Below, in pieces: positions 48,244 to 60,552 of a stretch of 64,000 nucleotides of DNA. The notes beneath the pieces were generated by a model. That model saw only the letters and a program-made list of their open reading frames with translations, did no database searches and was not told the origin of the DNA. The translations under genes and the position numbers were made by a program. Position 1 is the first letter of the stretch. Each line of letters opens with the position of its first letter. The DNA lies in contig NC_090785.1 of the NCBI RefSeq assembly GCF_040054535.1, forward strand, positions 20,527,001-20,591,000. Direction: 5' to 3'. This DNA comes from Antennarius striatus (taxonomy: Eukaryota > Chordata > Actinopteri > Lophiiformes > Antennariidae).

Positions 48244-49070
48244 CAGTGTTCCCTCTAAACTGCGCGCCTGCGCAATTGCGCACTGCTCGCACTGTCTCAG
48301 CGCACAAGAAATTCTATGCTGCGCATTAAATAAAATTCGATAAACGTATTGTGATATTCCATGTCTTGTTACTGTTGTGTGTTGCTGCCCTGAGTTGTTC
48401 TGCGCGTGTGTGAGTTGTGTATGAGTTTGCAAGACTTGGGGTTGGGGGTGTATAAAGTGAGTGCTGAGCGGGTGTTGAGAGGAGTTCTGGATTGTTGCTT
48501 GTTAAGGCTGGACACTTAAATTAACCTCGCCAAAAGAAGTCCTTGGTTGTCATCCTTGCCCACATTACACGGCACTGGGGGTGTCACAGTATTAAATACT
48601 GTTTCTTTCCTAAAGTCCAGTGAATTGATTTAGAGAGCTTTGAATAATCATGACCCGGATAACTGAGAACCTACACAGACATTAAATACAGTAATATCCA
48701 ATATTAGATCTAATCTTAGCTAATTAATTAGACCAATACTATTGTTTTCTGGACCATTTTGCATTGTAACTCAGTGAGTGACATGTGTCCAGCCAATAAT
48801 ACTATAAGGTTCACTTGCGCTTTGGTCCTGCCTGTGCGCCCTGCTATACGCACCGTGCAGGTTAATTCGTTAACGACTGGAGACAAACGGTCAGCGACAC
48901 GTCCACTCACCAAGCCAAATTAGAAAAGAAATATGGTTCTTTAAGATGGAATGGCTGTTTGAGTACATGCAAATAGAAGAACAAGCTGTAAAACTGAGTG
49001 AGATTTTTTCCTTTTCAGAAAGTTCAAAGCATGAAACAGACAAAACCATTAACCTGGACGAAGTGTACAT
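48244..49070 (+). mobile_element. hAT-like remnant (CAGTGTTCCCTCTAA terminus)
   Basis: Starts cagtgttccctctaaactgc. Near the right (48945-49067) a coding-like stretch reads EWLFEYMQIEEQAVKLSEIF. The right end is cut by the LINE A insertion at 49079. Confidence 0.5.
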
Positions 49071-49078
49071 CCATCCAT

Positions 49079-50506
49079 CCATCTTCCACCGCTTATCCGT
49101 AGTCGGGTCGTGGGGGCAGCAGCTTCAACAGGGAGCCCCAAACTTCCCTTTCCCCGGCCACATCCACTAGCTCTGACTGGGGGATCCCAAGGCGTTCCCA
49201 GGCCAGTGTTGAGATATAATCCCTCCACCTGGTCCTGGGTCTGCCCCGAGGTCTCCTCCCAGCTGGACGTGCCAGAAACACCTCCCTAGGGAGGCGCCCC
49301 GGAGGAATCTGCACCAGATGCCCAAACCACCTCAACTGACTCCTTTCCACGCGAAGGAGCAGTGACTCTACTCTGAGCCCCTCGCGAACAGCAGTGTTTC
49401 TCACCTTATCTGTAAGGGAGACACCAGCTATCCGCCTGAGGAAGCCCATTTCAGCCGCTTGTATCCGCGATCTCGTTCTTTCGGTCATGACCCATCGCTC
49501 ATGACCATAGGTGAGGGTAGGAACGAAGATTGAACGGTAGATGGAGAGCTTTGCCTCTCGGCTTAGCTCCCTCTTTGTGACAACAGTGCGGTAAAGCGAC
49601 TGCAATAGCGCTCCTGCTGCCCCAATTCTCCGTCCAATCTCATGCTCCATTGTTCCCTCACTCGTGAACAGGACCCCAAGATACTTAAACTCCTTCACTT
49701 GTGGAAGGACCTCATCCCCCACTTGGAGAAGGCAGTCCACCGGTTTCCTGCTGAGGACCATGGCCTCAGATTTGGAGGTGCTAATCCTCGTCCCCGCCGC
49801 TTCACACTCGGCTGCAAACCGGACCAGTGAGCGCTGCAGGTCACAGGCTGATGACTCAAACAGGACCACATCATCTGCAAAAAGCAGTGATGCAATCCTC
49901 AGGGCACCAAACTGTAAACCCTCCTCACCACGACTACGCCTCGATATCCTGTCCATGAAAATCACAAACACAATTGGTGATATAGCGCAGCCCTGGCGAA
50001 GGCCAACAGCTACTCGGAACAAGTTCGACTTACTGCCGAGAACCCGAACGCAGCTCTCACTTTGGGCGTACAGGGATTGGATGGCCCTGAGGCCCCCTCA
50101 CCCCATACTCCCGCAATTCTTCCCACAGTATATCCCTGGGGACACGATCATATGCCTTCTCCAAGTCTACAAAACACATGTAGACTGGATGGGCATACTC
50201 CCAAGCCCCCTCTAGGATCCCTGTGAGAGTAAAAAGCTGGTCCGTTGTTCCACGACCAGGACGGAACCCACATTGTTCCTCCTCAATCCGAGACTCGACA
50301 ATCGGCCGGACCCTCCTTTCCAGCACTTTGGAGTAAACTTTCCCCGGGAGGCTGAGGAGTGTGATGCCCATGTAGTTGGCACACACCCTCTGGTCCCCCT
50401 TTTTAAAAAGAGGAACCACCACCCCAGTCTGCCACTCTTTCGGCACTGTCCCAGACTTCCACACAGTGTTAAAGAGGCGTGTCATCCATGACAGCCCCTC
50501 AACACC
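49079..50506 (-). mobile_element. LINE family A, 5'-truncated, relatively young
   Basis: The 3' end is (ATCC)n + atcttccaccgcttatccg. A 309-aa open frame (50022-49093) carries GLRQGCAISPIVFVIFMDRI, the RT catalytic LLFADDVVLF, EFKYLGVLFTSEGTMEHEIG, TYGHERWVMTERTRSRIQAA and RPRGRPRTRWRDYISTLAWE. A second frame (50485-50057) holds the upstream RT: WQTGVVVPLFKKGDQRVCAN, CGFRPGRGTTDQLFTLT and [20 protein letters not shown]. Only one frame break separates them. Endonuclease is absent, so it cannot move on its own. Confidence 0.93.
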
Positions 50507-50639
50507 ACTTGAAAAATAACATAAAATTTAAGTCAGATTTGTGCATATTCTAATGACATTTATTAAGATTTTTTTTTAAATTTATGGATATTAATCATTG
50601 AATGCTGTTACTACTAGATAATTTATGGGTCGTAGAAAT

Positions 50640-50970
50640 GCTAATAAAAAAAGGAGTAGTTACTTTATAGACAAAAAGTTACATGCATTTACACTGTATC
50701 ACAAGCAACAACACAGATCATTGTGCAAAATGTGAATGTTTTAATGTAAACAACATGTTATGTCTGAAAAGTGTATACAGTATGTATCATTTCTCCCAGA
50801 ACAGGACCCTCAGTCAGGCCACAACTGGACCTCACCGAGGCCAAAGCAGGACCCTCACTTAAATAACATACTACACATCTCGTGAAGAACAAGAATTTAG
50901 TGTTTTTCATTTCAAGAGGGTCAAATCACTTGTATTAAAAGTAAACAAATGGAAATTGGTACTGTAGTTT
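50640..50970 (+). repeat. Dispersed repeat, partner of 19250-19520
   Basis: Same orientation and similar sequence over ~270-330 bp, including gaacaggaccctcagtcagg and the ccacaactggacctca block. Confidence 0.65.
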
Positions 50971-51000
50971 CTTTTAATAAGCCCTCCCACAAACACTGTA

Positions 51001-51970
51001 CAGAACGGTAGTAGGATGAAGCTTCCTAAAGATACTGAATGCCAGAGGAAATATTTCCTGCCTGTGGACATCAAACCTCCTCATCACCTTGACGTGTAGT
51101 GATGATAGAGGAGTGAAGCGGAGAGTAAATCTGGATATCTGTACATATGTTTACACATTATTCTATTCATCCTTTTATTTATCTATTCTTGCCTTTGCTC
51201 TTTTTTCTTGATTCTACTGTATATTCTCTATTCTTATTCTGACTTTGTCCTTAAATTCTGAAACAGAGCAGCTGTAACAAAAAGCAATTTCCCCTAGGGA
51301 ACCAATACAGCGTTCTGATAATGATGCTGAATAAACTTTGAGCTAAAAATAGAAATCTCATTTGGACACAAACCTAATGCCACAGATTTGTCAACGAGTC
51401 AAACATGATCAGGAAATTGAAAGGACAACAATGTCAACAAACTATTTCTTTATTTTTATTTTCAGCAATGAATGACACATTGTTTAGCATTCACCTTCAC
51501 AAATACCCCTGTATATGTAGCTGTTATTGATGTGCTGGTGCACTTACAACCACATAAAGAAAACTTGTGCATTCAGGGACGGGGCCAGTTGTTCAGCCAG
51601 CTAACAGTGTAGGAACACCCTAACCCAGCGTAGCTGCCTCCGTCAGCATGTAATCTCTGAAACAACCCCAACAAACACATCTCTGACGCATCCGAACACC
51701 CTCAACACTGATCAAGAAACTATTTTTAAAGAGGTTTATGGTTTTCTTTAACAGAAGACATCCAAGAAAGCTGAGCACGAGCCTCCCTGATCTGTTCCCT
51801 TTCCCCAAACATGGACAACTTCTCCAGTCACACTAAATCTAGCATCGTCCTGTTTCCCATAGGCAATGCAACATCTTGGTATCTGGAGAGCAAAAATCAG
51901 ACACTTTGGACGTGAAATACCCACACGGTGCTTTGATTCAGCTCCTCACAGGTATTTAAAACAGTCTTCT
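51001..51970 (-). other. casp3 3' UTR/flank; LINE-tail fragment at 51270-51305
   Basis: aagcaatttcccctagggaa at 51280 is a common LINE tail. The ~550 bp next to the casp3 stop is presumably 3' UTR, with a possible poly(A) signal near 51446-51451. Confidence 0.45.
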
Positions 51971-52200
51971 CTAGACAGGGAAGTAGAAGTCTTTGGTTAA
52001 CATGGAGACGATACAGGGGATCTGCCTCTTGCCTCCAAATCCACTGAGGTTGGACTGAGACTCAAAGTGTAGCGCCACCTTGCGGTTGACTCTGGTCATG
52101 ATCTGCATGAGTTCAAGCTTTCCTTTGTAATTTTCCAACATCTCACACACGGACTGCATGAACCAGGAACCGTTGGCTGTGTTTCTCCACGAGTAGTAGC
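51971..52200 (-). CDS. casp3: casp3 coding exon 6 with stop
   Basis: 230 nt, acceptor cctgcag. It encodes [19 protein letters not shown] and on to [16 protein letters not shown], then TAG. A possible poly(A) signal (AATAAA on the minus strand) lies near 51446-51451. Confidence 0.96.
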
Positions 52201-55200
52201 CTGCAGGACAGTTAACTGTTATGTCATAAAGCAGAACCAGAACATAACCCAGTTCACATTTACTGGCGGGCACTCATGACATTTAATGACTATTCATTAG
52301 TTTCTCCGTGGGAGGAGTTACCTGGAGCGGTGGAATAAGCATAGAGGAAATCTGCCTCCACAGGAATTCTCTCTGATGTCTGCTCGCTCACGCTGTCAGT
52401 CTCGATGCTTACGCCATCATCCAGTGCTGTACCGCGGCACGCCTGGAGGGGACAGGAGAGTCGCTGCGAGAGTCCAACCTTTGTTCAGGACCTTCACAGT
52501 GAGGCAACACCATCATGGACCCATGAAGAACAAAGATGTGGTCTAAAGTCGTTAGCATTAGAGTGTTTATTCAGATTTTTTAAATGGTGTGTTGTTCTTA
52601 TTAGAGAAGCTGCTTCACATCGGATCAGGAATCATCTGGACACATTTATTCCGTCTGATTCAGAGAGTCACACCACATGGACAGCTCCTTTACCGCTGCC
52701 TGTGTGACCTTCGGAACTGTACACATAATAAATGAATAATGAAGTCAATCATTGATGATATAACAATTAATAATAATGGTGTTCAGTGGCTGAGACAGCT
52801 CCTGATGCTGGTAATCTCTGTGAGGTAGAACCCCAAAAACCTTCAGCCTATCAATTAATGATCAGAGGTAACAGAGGACCGGATCCAAGCCCACCACACA
52901 CACACAGTTCAATGGAGGAAGGTCCAAACCCCCTTAGTGTCACATGATTCACTGTGTGTGCACAGAGGACAGCATGTAACCAGCAACAGAGAGTGGGATG
53001 TCCTGAGTGGACATTCCACTCTCTTTACCGTGGACTTTAAACCAAGCACCATACATGGTGGCATCTCTGTGACAACAGCCCATTTTGACTTTTTCACTTG
53101 AATAAAACTTCCATCCATCCATTTTCTACTACTGCTTTATCTGCTGTTGTGGGTCACGGGGAGTTGGAGCCTATCCAGCTGGCTTACAGCGTGAGGCGGG
53201 GGAAACTCCGGGAGTGACACCAGTGCACCGCGGAGCCGCACAGAGATGCAGACAACCACATGCGCACACACTCATACCTATGGTCAATTTGGGACCAGCC
53301 AATTAACCTGAAGCGCATGTTTTGGAGGTGGGAGGAAGCCGGAGAATCCTGAGTGAACCCACGCAGACAGAGGGAGAACATGCAAACTCTGCACAGAGGG
53401 GAATGTGAACCCGGAATTGCCTTGCTGTGAGGCGACAGTGCCACCCACTGCACCACCTCTTGAATAAAACTTGTGTTATTTAAACCTTAGCATGTGGTAA
53501 AAAGACAGTAAAAGCATAAAACCTTACCGTTAGTTAATAATTTACACATTCCTGGTTTTATTATTTACTGTACACATTTCCTGATATGCATCCAGTTTTT
53601 TCTTTCCGAGTTTGCACTATTTGCCTTTACATGTTTGTTTGTTCTTTACTTTTATACAACAACATACAGAGAATCTCTTCTAGGCAGTAAAATAATTATT
53701 TTTTACTCAGAAGAAAAAAAAGATCTAAAGTTATGAAACACTCAAACAGCGGGTCTACCCAGTATCCCACTGATACTAAACTGAATTATTAACTATAATT
53801 TTTTCATCGCTTAACTGTAAATCTTATTCTACTCCATCTATTCATAAATAAACATAAATGTGTTAAGTGAAACGGGGGTTCTTAGTGTAGAATAGAACTC
53901 TTGATGCGCTGCTGTGTCCCCCTCTTCATCCTCAGGGTAGTGAGCAACAGGCTGGTGATGAAAACTCAGATGAGAGCACATGATGTCACTGACCTGTATG
54001 AAGAAGAGTTTGGGTTTGCCCACCAGACTCATGCAGCGATCTCCTTTAAAGAATTTAGTCAGGTTCTCAAACTTCTCAGGACCATCAGTTCCATAGATCA
54101 CCCCCTCATCTCCATGACTCAGCAGCACACAGGCAAACGATGCACTGTCACGGTGGTCCTCCTGAGATACTAAAAACCAGCGGACAGCAGAAGGACTGAC
54201 GTTACAGGTGAAAAATCAATACATCCTTATCCGTCAGCAGGTACCACGTTCAATTCTCACAAAGTAAAGGCATCTTAAAAGGGATTGAAGCTTCAACCTG
54301 AAGGCCTTTTCCTCAAACACACTCGGTAGGAACATGAACCTATTTAGTCACAGACATTTTGGGACAGAGAAATACGCTTTTAATAACTGCTGGAGTCCAA
54401 ACAATGAAATTCTTTTCTATCCTTAGCTGACATAAGACTATATATAAGACTTCATAAAATATAAGACAGATATAAGACATGAGTTCCTCAGCAGACTTGA
54501 AGTCTCAATCATGCACCACATATTATTAACAGGGATAAGGTCAGTATGGTTTCATGCCAAAAAAGAGTACTACAGATGCAGTATTTGCGTTGAGGATGTT
54601 GATAGAGAAGAATAGAGAAGGCCAGAGGGAGCTGCATTGTGTTTTTGTAGATCTGGAGAAAGCTTACGACAGGGTGCCCAGAGAGGAACTGTGGTATTGA
54701 ATGAGGAAGTCTGGAGTGGCAGAGAAGTATGTTAGAGCGGTGCAGGACATGTATGAGGACTGTAAGACAGTGGTGAGGTGTGCTGTAGGAGTGACAGAGG
54801 AGTTCAAGGTGGAGGTGGGACTGCATCAGGGATCAGTTCTGAGCCCCTTCTTGTTCGCTATGGTGATGGACAGGCTGACAGACGAGGTTAGACAGGAATC
54901 TCCATGGACTATGATGTTTGCAGATGACATTGTGATCTGCAGTGAGAGCAGGGAACAGGTGGAGGAGAAGCTAGAGAGGTGGAGGTTTATCCTGGAAAGG
55001 AGAGGAATGAAGGTTAGCCGCAGTAAGACAGAGTACATGTGTGTGAATGAGAGGGACCCAAGTGGAAGAGTGAGGTTACAGGGAGAAGAGATCAAGAAGG
55101 TGGAGGATTTTAAGTACTTTTAAGTACAGTCCAGAGCAACGGAGAATGTGGAAAAGAGGTGAAGAAGCGTGTCCAGGCAGGATGGAACGGGTGGAGGAAA

Positions 55201-58200
55201 GTGTCAGGTGTGATGTGTGATAGAAGAGTTTCAGCTAAAATGAAAGGAAAGGTGTACAAAACTGTGGTGAGACCAGCAATGTTGTTTGGTCTAGAGACAG
55301 TGTCACTGAGGAAAAGACAGGAGACAGAGCTGGAGGTAGCAGAGATGAAGATGCTGAGGTTCTCTCTGGGAGTGACCAGGATGGATAGGATCAGGAATGA
55401 GTACATCAGAGGGACAGCACATGTTAGAAGTTTTGGAGATAAAGTGAGAGAGGCCAGACTGAGATGGTTTGGACATGTCCAGAGGAGAGATAGTGAACAT
55501 ATTGGTAGACGGATGTTGAGTTTTGAACTGCCAGGCAGGAGGCCTAGAGGAAGACCAAAGAGGAGGTTTATGGATGTAGTGAAAGAGGACATGAAGGTAG
55601 TTGGTGTGAGAGAAGAGGATTCAAAGGACAGGGCTAGATGGAGGAAATTGATTCGCTGTGGCGACCCCTGAAGGGAAAAGCCGAAAGGAAAAGAAGAAGG
55701 TCTTGCAATAATGGTGTGCATGAGAATACAGGATTCCTCCTACATGCCACATTATCATACTTTTCTTTTACATGGTGTAAAAGTCAGCTGGTTTATTAGT
55801 TGAGTCTTAGTCGCCTGAGTGTTTTGGCATTTACAGTATTTCCGCACTATAAGGCGCACCCTCGATAATTTGTTTTATAATATATTTCATATATAAGGCG
55901 CACGAAATAAAAATAAATAAAATTTATTTGTTTAAATGCAGCGGCTGTAGTTGCGCAATCCGTCCACTACATAGAGCCATGCTGCTCAGACAGTCATGAT
56001 TTAATTCATGACTTCCTGACTACCTTTGAATGGCCCCTATTGTTATATCAATGAGCCATTCTGAGCCTCATCATGGAAACCTGATCACTTCATCACTTTG
56101 CCATCTTGGAAAGAAGTACAAAAAAACCTGACATTAAAAACTGGTTAAATTCATTACGAGTGCAGTCAGTGCGAAGAGAGCGGATTATTTCCTGATCTGA
56201 AGTTCGAAGCAGATATTTAAGCTCCGATGTTCGTCTTCGTTTATTAATTAAATATTGTTTCGATTGATCGGTAGTCCAGTCGGAGGTGAGGTACAGCTAT
56301 TTCGTGTGTCCTAAACAATTTTTTAACTAGTTTTTAATGTCAGGCTTCTAATTTACTGGCAAATTTGACGCTGTTTTACTCCTAGAACTGACTTTAACGT
56401 CGGTGTCTCACCACCGTGAATATCACAGCACGTTGCTGCAGACAGAATACACAAGCCTGAATGCGCCCCTCCGCCGCCCGCCCAGAGCTATCAACTACAT
56501 TTGTAAATCAATGCAGCACGCCCGTTGGCACCTTTGTCTAGCAGTGACTCTGCTCTTGGAATTTCAGAAAGGGCTGGAAGTTCAGTTTTGAGGGTCTTTA
56601 ATTCACCTTTATGTCAGTTTCTAAATGTGTGTTTCCACAGACTAATAGAATGGACCGTCACTAGATTCCAGATGACAGCGCAATGGCATTTTTAAGACCA
56701 ATATTGAGTTTAAAGTGGGTTATTTCCGATGCCAAATGGTTAGGAAATACTGAGATCAGTCAGTCAAACTTTATTAATAGAACTGTTGAAAGTTCCTCAT
56801 GTTTTGCTACGTAATTACCGGTGCTCCAACAGTCTGCTCTACCGTCTGAGAGCAGCTCAGTCAGAGCCGGGACTTCGGTGACCTCCCTTGATTACAGTTG
56901 TTAGGGGGCGTAGGCCCGAGTGCCTTGTGAGGGTGCACCTCTGGTGGCGGAGTGCGGCATGACTGGCCGCCAGACTGCCGGCTTTTTTTCAGTGACCATG
57001 TTTTTAACCAATATTAATATGAATATTAATCCATATATAAGACGCACCGGATTATAAGGCGCACTACGGGTTTATGAGAAAATTTTAGGCTTTTAGGTGT
57101 GCCTTATAGTGCAGAAAAAACTGTAATTTATTCTGAATCAATGAAAAGTGTTGAAACTTTAGTCCTCTCTGATTTCAGGGAATCGAGTTTAGCCACCAAC
57201 AATACTCAAGGTCATTCTACTCTGACTTCCTATCCGATTTACCAGCTCAGGTTCAACCCTGAAGAACACAGAAGATGTCTGGCGATTGGGTCAATTTAAG
57301 GAATCATCCAGAAACAGAATACGTTCTGATTGGCTGATTACTGCGAGCCATTGGGAGCTGTGCTTTACCAGATAGAACTGAGTCTGAGCTCCGGTTGTGC
57401 TGAAGGAACTTCTCTGTAAACCAGCTTACAGACGGTTCCATTACTCTTTGCTTCATACCCATCCCATACCCATTCTGGGTATGGGAGCATGCTCAGTCAT
57501 AGGTGACTATCACAGCAGTCATCATCCATGAGAGGACAAAATTGCACCTAACCACGAGGAGATGGGATCACCTGTTGATTGACACATTTTATGTCTCCGA
57601 TTTGGAATAAATTCATGTGTTTACTTTGAACTACATTTTAGTGTCATGTTTTTTCTCGACAACATTCCACATTGAATTTGTCACAGTGTAATTTAATTTG
57701 TAAATGCACGATTGGAAGGAATTTGAGGACATCTCCAAATACAAACCGTAAAATCATTAACGATTCAGAGACATCAACTTAACTGGGGACATTTCTGCAC
57801 GCAAGAGACATAGATGAAAACAAACACTGAATGACTGTGACCTTCAACCCCTCGGGCAGTACTCTATTTAAAAGCCAAATAATTCCATGAATCATTTCAC
57901 TAAATGGACTCAAAAGCACTTTATCAAAGAATCATTCATGAAAACATTCCATGCTGCATCTACGGACATAAAATCTCCAACATGAGCAGCAGCGGAGCTT
58001 CGGAGTAGGACAGTCAGGCTGCTGAAGCGGCCTAGCTGCAGTCTACACCTGTGGAACCACTGAAGTCGTTTGAAAGAAAGAACGTGACAGAATTCAATTT
58101 TAAATGCTCAACAATAAAGTTCATCGGTCTGAATATTGATCAAACTTGTCTTTATTCTATATTCAATTATATTTCCTTTGAAAATCATTGAATTCTGAAT

Positions 58201-59426
58201 TTATCGACGGTTTTCAAAATGTCCCCACTTTTTGGGGTTTTTGCCACAGAAAATCCTTTTCCATGTTAACTGTTAAGTTTACCAACGAGGGTCCTGTGTC
58301 AATGTGGTCTATATAAACACAGCAAAATCCACACAATAATTGATTATTAGCTCTGAAATTGACTGAAAGCATTACTCTGACCGTGAACAGTCACACTGAT
58401 AACTCTGAATGTATGAAAAACTGTAGTTTCTTTTACCAGTGGACAGCAGTTGAGTCATTTGTGCTTTGGTCTGATCGTTGGCAAATCTGATTTTATAACC
58501 CAAACTGGAGAATGTCTTCATGGCTTTGGCTGCATCCACGTCTGTCCCGCTGCGAGGACTCATTTCTAGAGGAACACAGTGAAGAAACCTTCAATGTCAA
58601 TGACAAGCTTAGCACTCAATAACGGGTCTGTTTTGATTTACTTGGGAAACAAGTTTTATTCCGTAAAGAGAGACAATAGTTTTAACATTAGACTGCAGCC
58701 AGTCTCGTTCACAGCTGAAACACGTCCATATGGCTTGTGGACATTTAAATCATACCTATTTCTATTAACACAAATGGATGCATCGACATGCATAAGAATA
58801 GTGAGACATCTACATGATTATGAAACATTCATGTCATGAAATACAATCAGATTTGTGTGACTTGCTACCTCCACCATGGACACTGTTGCCCCCGTCTGTT
58901 AATTTGTTTTTCTGCAGGATAATACAAAAATATAGCAGATAGATTTCCACTAAACAAAGCAGATGGATGGAGCACGTTCCAGGAGACATCCCATTAACAT
59001 GTAAACAAGGTTCAGGAAGATTCTCCCAAATCACAAAGTAACTATTGAACTCCTTTCCACTAAACTCTCGGACGGGTTGGCATTTACTGCCTGTGGGTCT
59101 GAGAGGACTGTAATTTCATCTGTGCTGTATATCATGCATATAAGGTACATTTAACGATGAAGTTGACTATGACTATGTGTCCAGCCTGCTGAACAGACCT
59201 GTACAGGTTCTGCCTGGAGGGAGGAGTTTTTGCACTACTGAATGGCTGAAGGAGTGTGTTTACGTGTGCTGCGGTGGAAGTTCTTATTGTTGATAATCAC
59301 ACAGGTTCCGATGCTGGGGTAGTTCATCTTGTAACTGTAGGCGTCGAATTCTGCTTTCCTACTGCTGCTGGTGTCCATGTCATCAGCAGTTTTTGTGTCC
59401 TTGTCCTTCTGCCTGAAGACACACGT

Positions 59427-59496
<70 letters not shown>

Positions 59497-59827
59497 TGAT
59501 TTGAGACTGGAGGAACTTGTTCTCATCGCGTTCATGTTCCGACAAGTGTAATGATTGCTCGCTATTCTCTGATCTGCAGAGGCTTGTTTAACCACAGTTT
59601 GTGCCGTGTTGTTTAACGAATCACATACCAAGTGACTTTTGGAGCATCTCAAGATGCATTGATACAACACAAGCAGATAGAAATGTTCAAAATTTTGAGA
59701 CAAAACATGTTCTGGTAATTAGATGAGTCCTTGGTTTGGAGAGTAATTACCGTCTTGTAAAGATTTTCAGAGCATCCGGTGTGTCATCACCACCCTGAAC
59801 TTCAGGATCATCGCGCTGCTCAGCCAT
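51971..59827 (-). CDS. casp3: Caspase-3, six coding exons (spliced)
   Basis: Caspase-3 is the main executioner cysteine protease of apoptosis, cleaving after DEVD-like sites in the cytosol and nucleus. Exons on the minus strand: 59827-59751, 59412-59264, 58565-58437, 54169-53994, 52442-52322 and 52200-51971. All have AG/GT borders and phases fit, giving 882 nt and 293 aa. Visible landmarks: short prodomain; [15 protein letters not shown] with the S1-pocket arginine near residue 80; catalytic His137 in LLSHGDEG; catalytic Cys179 in QACRG, split over an exon junction; activation site IETD193|S; large-subunit GKPKLFFIQ; small-subunit YSTAPGYYSWRN and [14 protein letters not shown]. The prodomain is slightly longer than the human one (277 aa protein). 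A LINE B and a second DNA transposon sit in the intron 58436-54170. Fish have casp3a and casp3b; the paralogue is undetermined. Confidence 0.96.
52322..52442 (-). CDS. casp3: casp3 coding exon 5 (catalytic Cys)
   Basis: 121 nt, acceptor ccctccag and donor CCAG|GTAACT. It opens with ACRG, the catalytic-cysteine motif, followed by the inter-subunit linker with the IETD activation site and then [15 protein letters not shown] of the small subunit. Confidence 0.97.
53112..53460 (-). repeat. tRNA-headed SINE-like repeat, copy 4, in casp3 intron
   Basis: catccatccattttctacta and gtgggtcacggggagttgga (tail) to ccacccactgcaccacc (head), minus strand. Confidence 0.75.
53994..54169 (-). CDS. casp3: casp3 coding exon 4 (catalytic His)
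   Basis: 176 nt, acceptor tttttag and donor CAG|GTCAGT. It encodes [20 protein letters not shown] (catalytic His) through GKPKLFFIQ, the residues just before the catalytic cysteine. Confidence 0.97.
54526..55697 (+). mobile_element. LINE family B (RTE-like) in casp3 intron, 5'-truncated
   Basis: Plus strand: [20 protein letters not shown] then a stop; [20 protein letters not shown]; catalytic [20 protein letters not shown] (54700-55123); and, after a short frame break near 55120-55158, a 170-aa frame with [40 protein letters not shown] and [20 protein letters not shown] (55159-55671). The 3' end is ctgaagggaaaagccgaaag followed by AAGAAGAA. Inserted antisense to casp3. Confidence 0.92.
55834..57123. 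mobile_element. Non-autonomous DNA transposon with ACTATAAGGCGCAC termini
   Basis: The left end cagtatttccgcactataag and, on the other strand, the right end CAGTTTTTTCTGCACTATAA are imperfect inverted repeats, with TA on each outer side (Tc1/mariner-like duplication). The tataagrcgcac word recurs near both ends (55895 and 57045). No transposase remains in the 1.29 kb. It lies in the casp3 intron. Confidence 0.8.
57127..58436. other. casp3 intron sequence without recognised features
   Basis: AT-rich; no exon-like ORFs or repeat families recognised. Confidence 0.45.
58437..58565 (-). CDS. casp3: casp3 coding exon 3
   Basis: 129 nt, acceptor cctctag and donor ACTG|GTAAAA, phase 1 to 1. It encodes [19 protein letters not shown] and on to [10 protein letters not shown]. 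The arginine of RSGTD forms part of the aspartate-binding S1 pocket. Confidence 0.95.
59264..59412 (-). CDS. casp3: casp3 coding exon 2
   Basis: 149 nt, acceptor gtcttcag and donor CACAC|GTAAAC. It holds the prodomain cleavage region (DDMD|T at residues 36-40) and the start of the large subunit ([19 protein letters not shown]). A 66-bp (TG)n tract lies 15 nt upstream of the acceptor on the coding strand. Confidence 0.95.
59429..59494. repeat. (CA)33 microsatellite abutting casp3 exon 2 acceptor
   Basis: On the coding strand it is (TG)n ending 15 nt upstream of the acceptor AG, in place of a normal polypyrimidine tract. Confidence 0.95.
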
Positions 59828-59835
59828 CTTCAGAT
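59751..59835 (-). CDS. casp3: casp3 first coding exon (prodomain)
   Basis: The acceptor ggtcag at 59837-59836 is followed by 8 nt of UTR and the ATG at 59827-59825. It encodes [20 protein letters not shown] and five more residues, ending in phase 2 at donor ACG|GTAATT. The acidic prodomain is poorly conserved in the family, so the start rests on the splice phase and the single ATG. Confidence 0.88.
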
Positions 59836-60309
59836 CTGACCACATGGGAGAACACACTGTGTTTCATTTCTTCCATTCACACCAGTTTAATCCAAACCTA
59901 TTTCCACTCATTCCATCAGTCATTCTACAGTTTTGGGTTGGAGCAGTGATTGATCAGTGACTATTGATGAACACCAAATGTGTGAATACAAGTCACTCAT
60001 CTCCTGTGTAGTTTAATGTAATCTTTAACTCGCTTATCGATTCAATAACCCATAATAGATACATACCATACATAACTAAAACAAAACTGAAAGTCATGAC
60101 AGAGAAGTAGGACAGCAACTCGAATTTAGACGAAATTCTGTGTAAAGACGGCGGACCCATTGTACAACAGCTAAACTATAATGTGGGTCAGAGGAAGTTG
60201 TTTCTTTGAGGTAAGTTCATTTTCAAAACCACAAGACTCGCGAACTGGCGTTAGTGTGTCAGTAACATGTTACCTAACTCAATAGTCGCTCACCGTCAGA
60301 ATGGACAGT

Positions 60310-60376
60310 TCACAATGATAACTCTGAAATAAACAATAGTAACTCTGAAATAAATAATAGTAACTCTGACATAAAC
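60310..60376. repeat. 24-bp tandem repeat, three copies
   Basis: Three copies of a taactctgaaataaacaatag-type unit, adjacent to the proposed casp3 exon 1 donor. Confidence 0.75.
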
Positions 60377-60380
60377 GTAC

Positions 60381-60480
60381 CTGTTCTGTAAAACTGTGTC
60401 ACAGACGCTACGTCTTGGTGCTGAAAACTAGCACTAACAAGGAAGTGTCCGAGTCCTGACAGCCTTAGCCAATCAGCAGC
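60381..60480 (-). promoter_or_regulatory. casp3: Probable casp3 exon 1 and promoter
   Basis: On the minus strand a strong donor CAG|GTACGT at 60381/60380 could end a non-coding first exon that splices to 59835. An inverted CCAAT box (ATTGG on the coding strand) lies near 60470, about 90 bp upstream of the donor. Transcription start is inferred. Confidence 0.5.
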
Positions 60481-60552
60481 ACTGCTGCCTGTGTGGGCGG
60501 GAGGAACACTTTAACCTGGATGACGTTACGGGCTGCGTCACAACCATACAGT

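Noticed and set aside
55110..55721. 203-codon minus-strand ORF
   Set aside because: Antisense of the LINE B C-terminal frame.
59235..59703. Long Cys-Val and Thr-His repeat ORFs
   Set aside because: Readings of the (CA)n tract; only the 59264-59412 part in one frame is casp3 coding sequence.
60150..60220. Plus-strand exon ending at gag|gtaagt as primpol exon 1
   Set aside because: A single splice-like site without any coding exon downstream is not enough.
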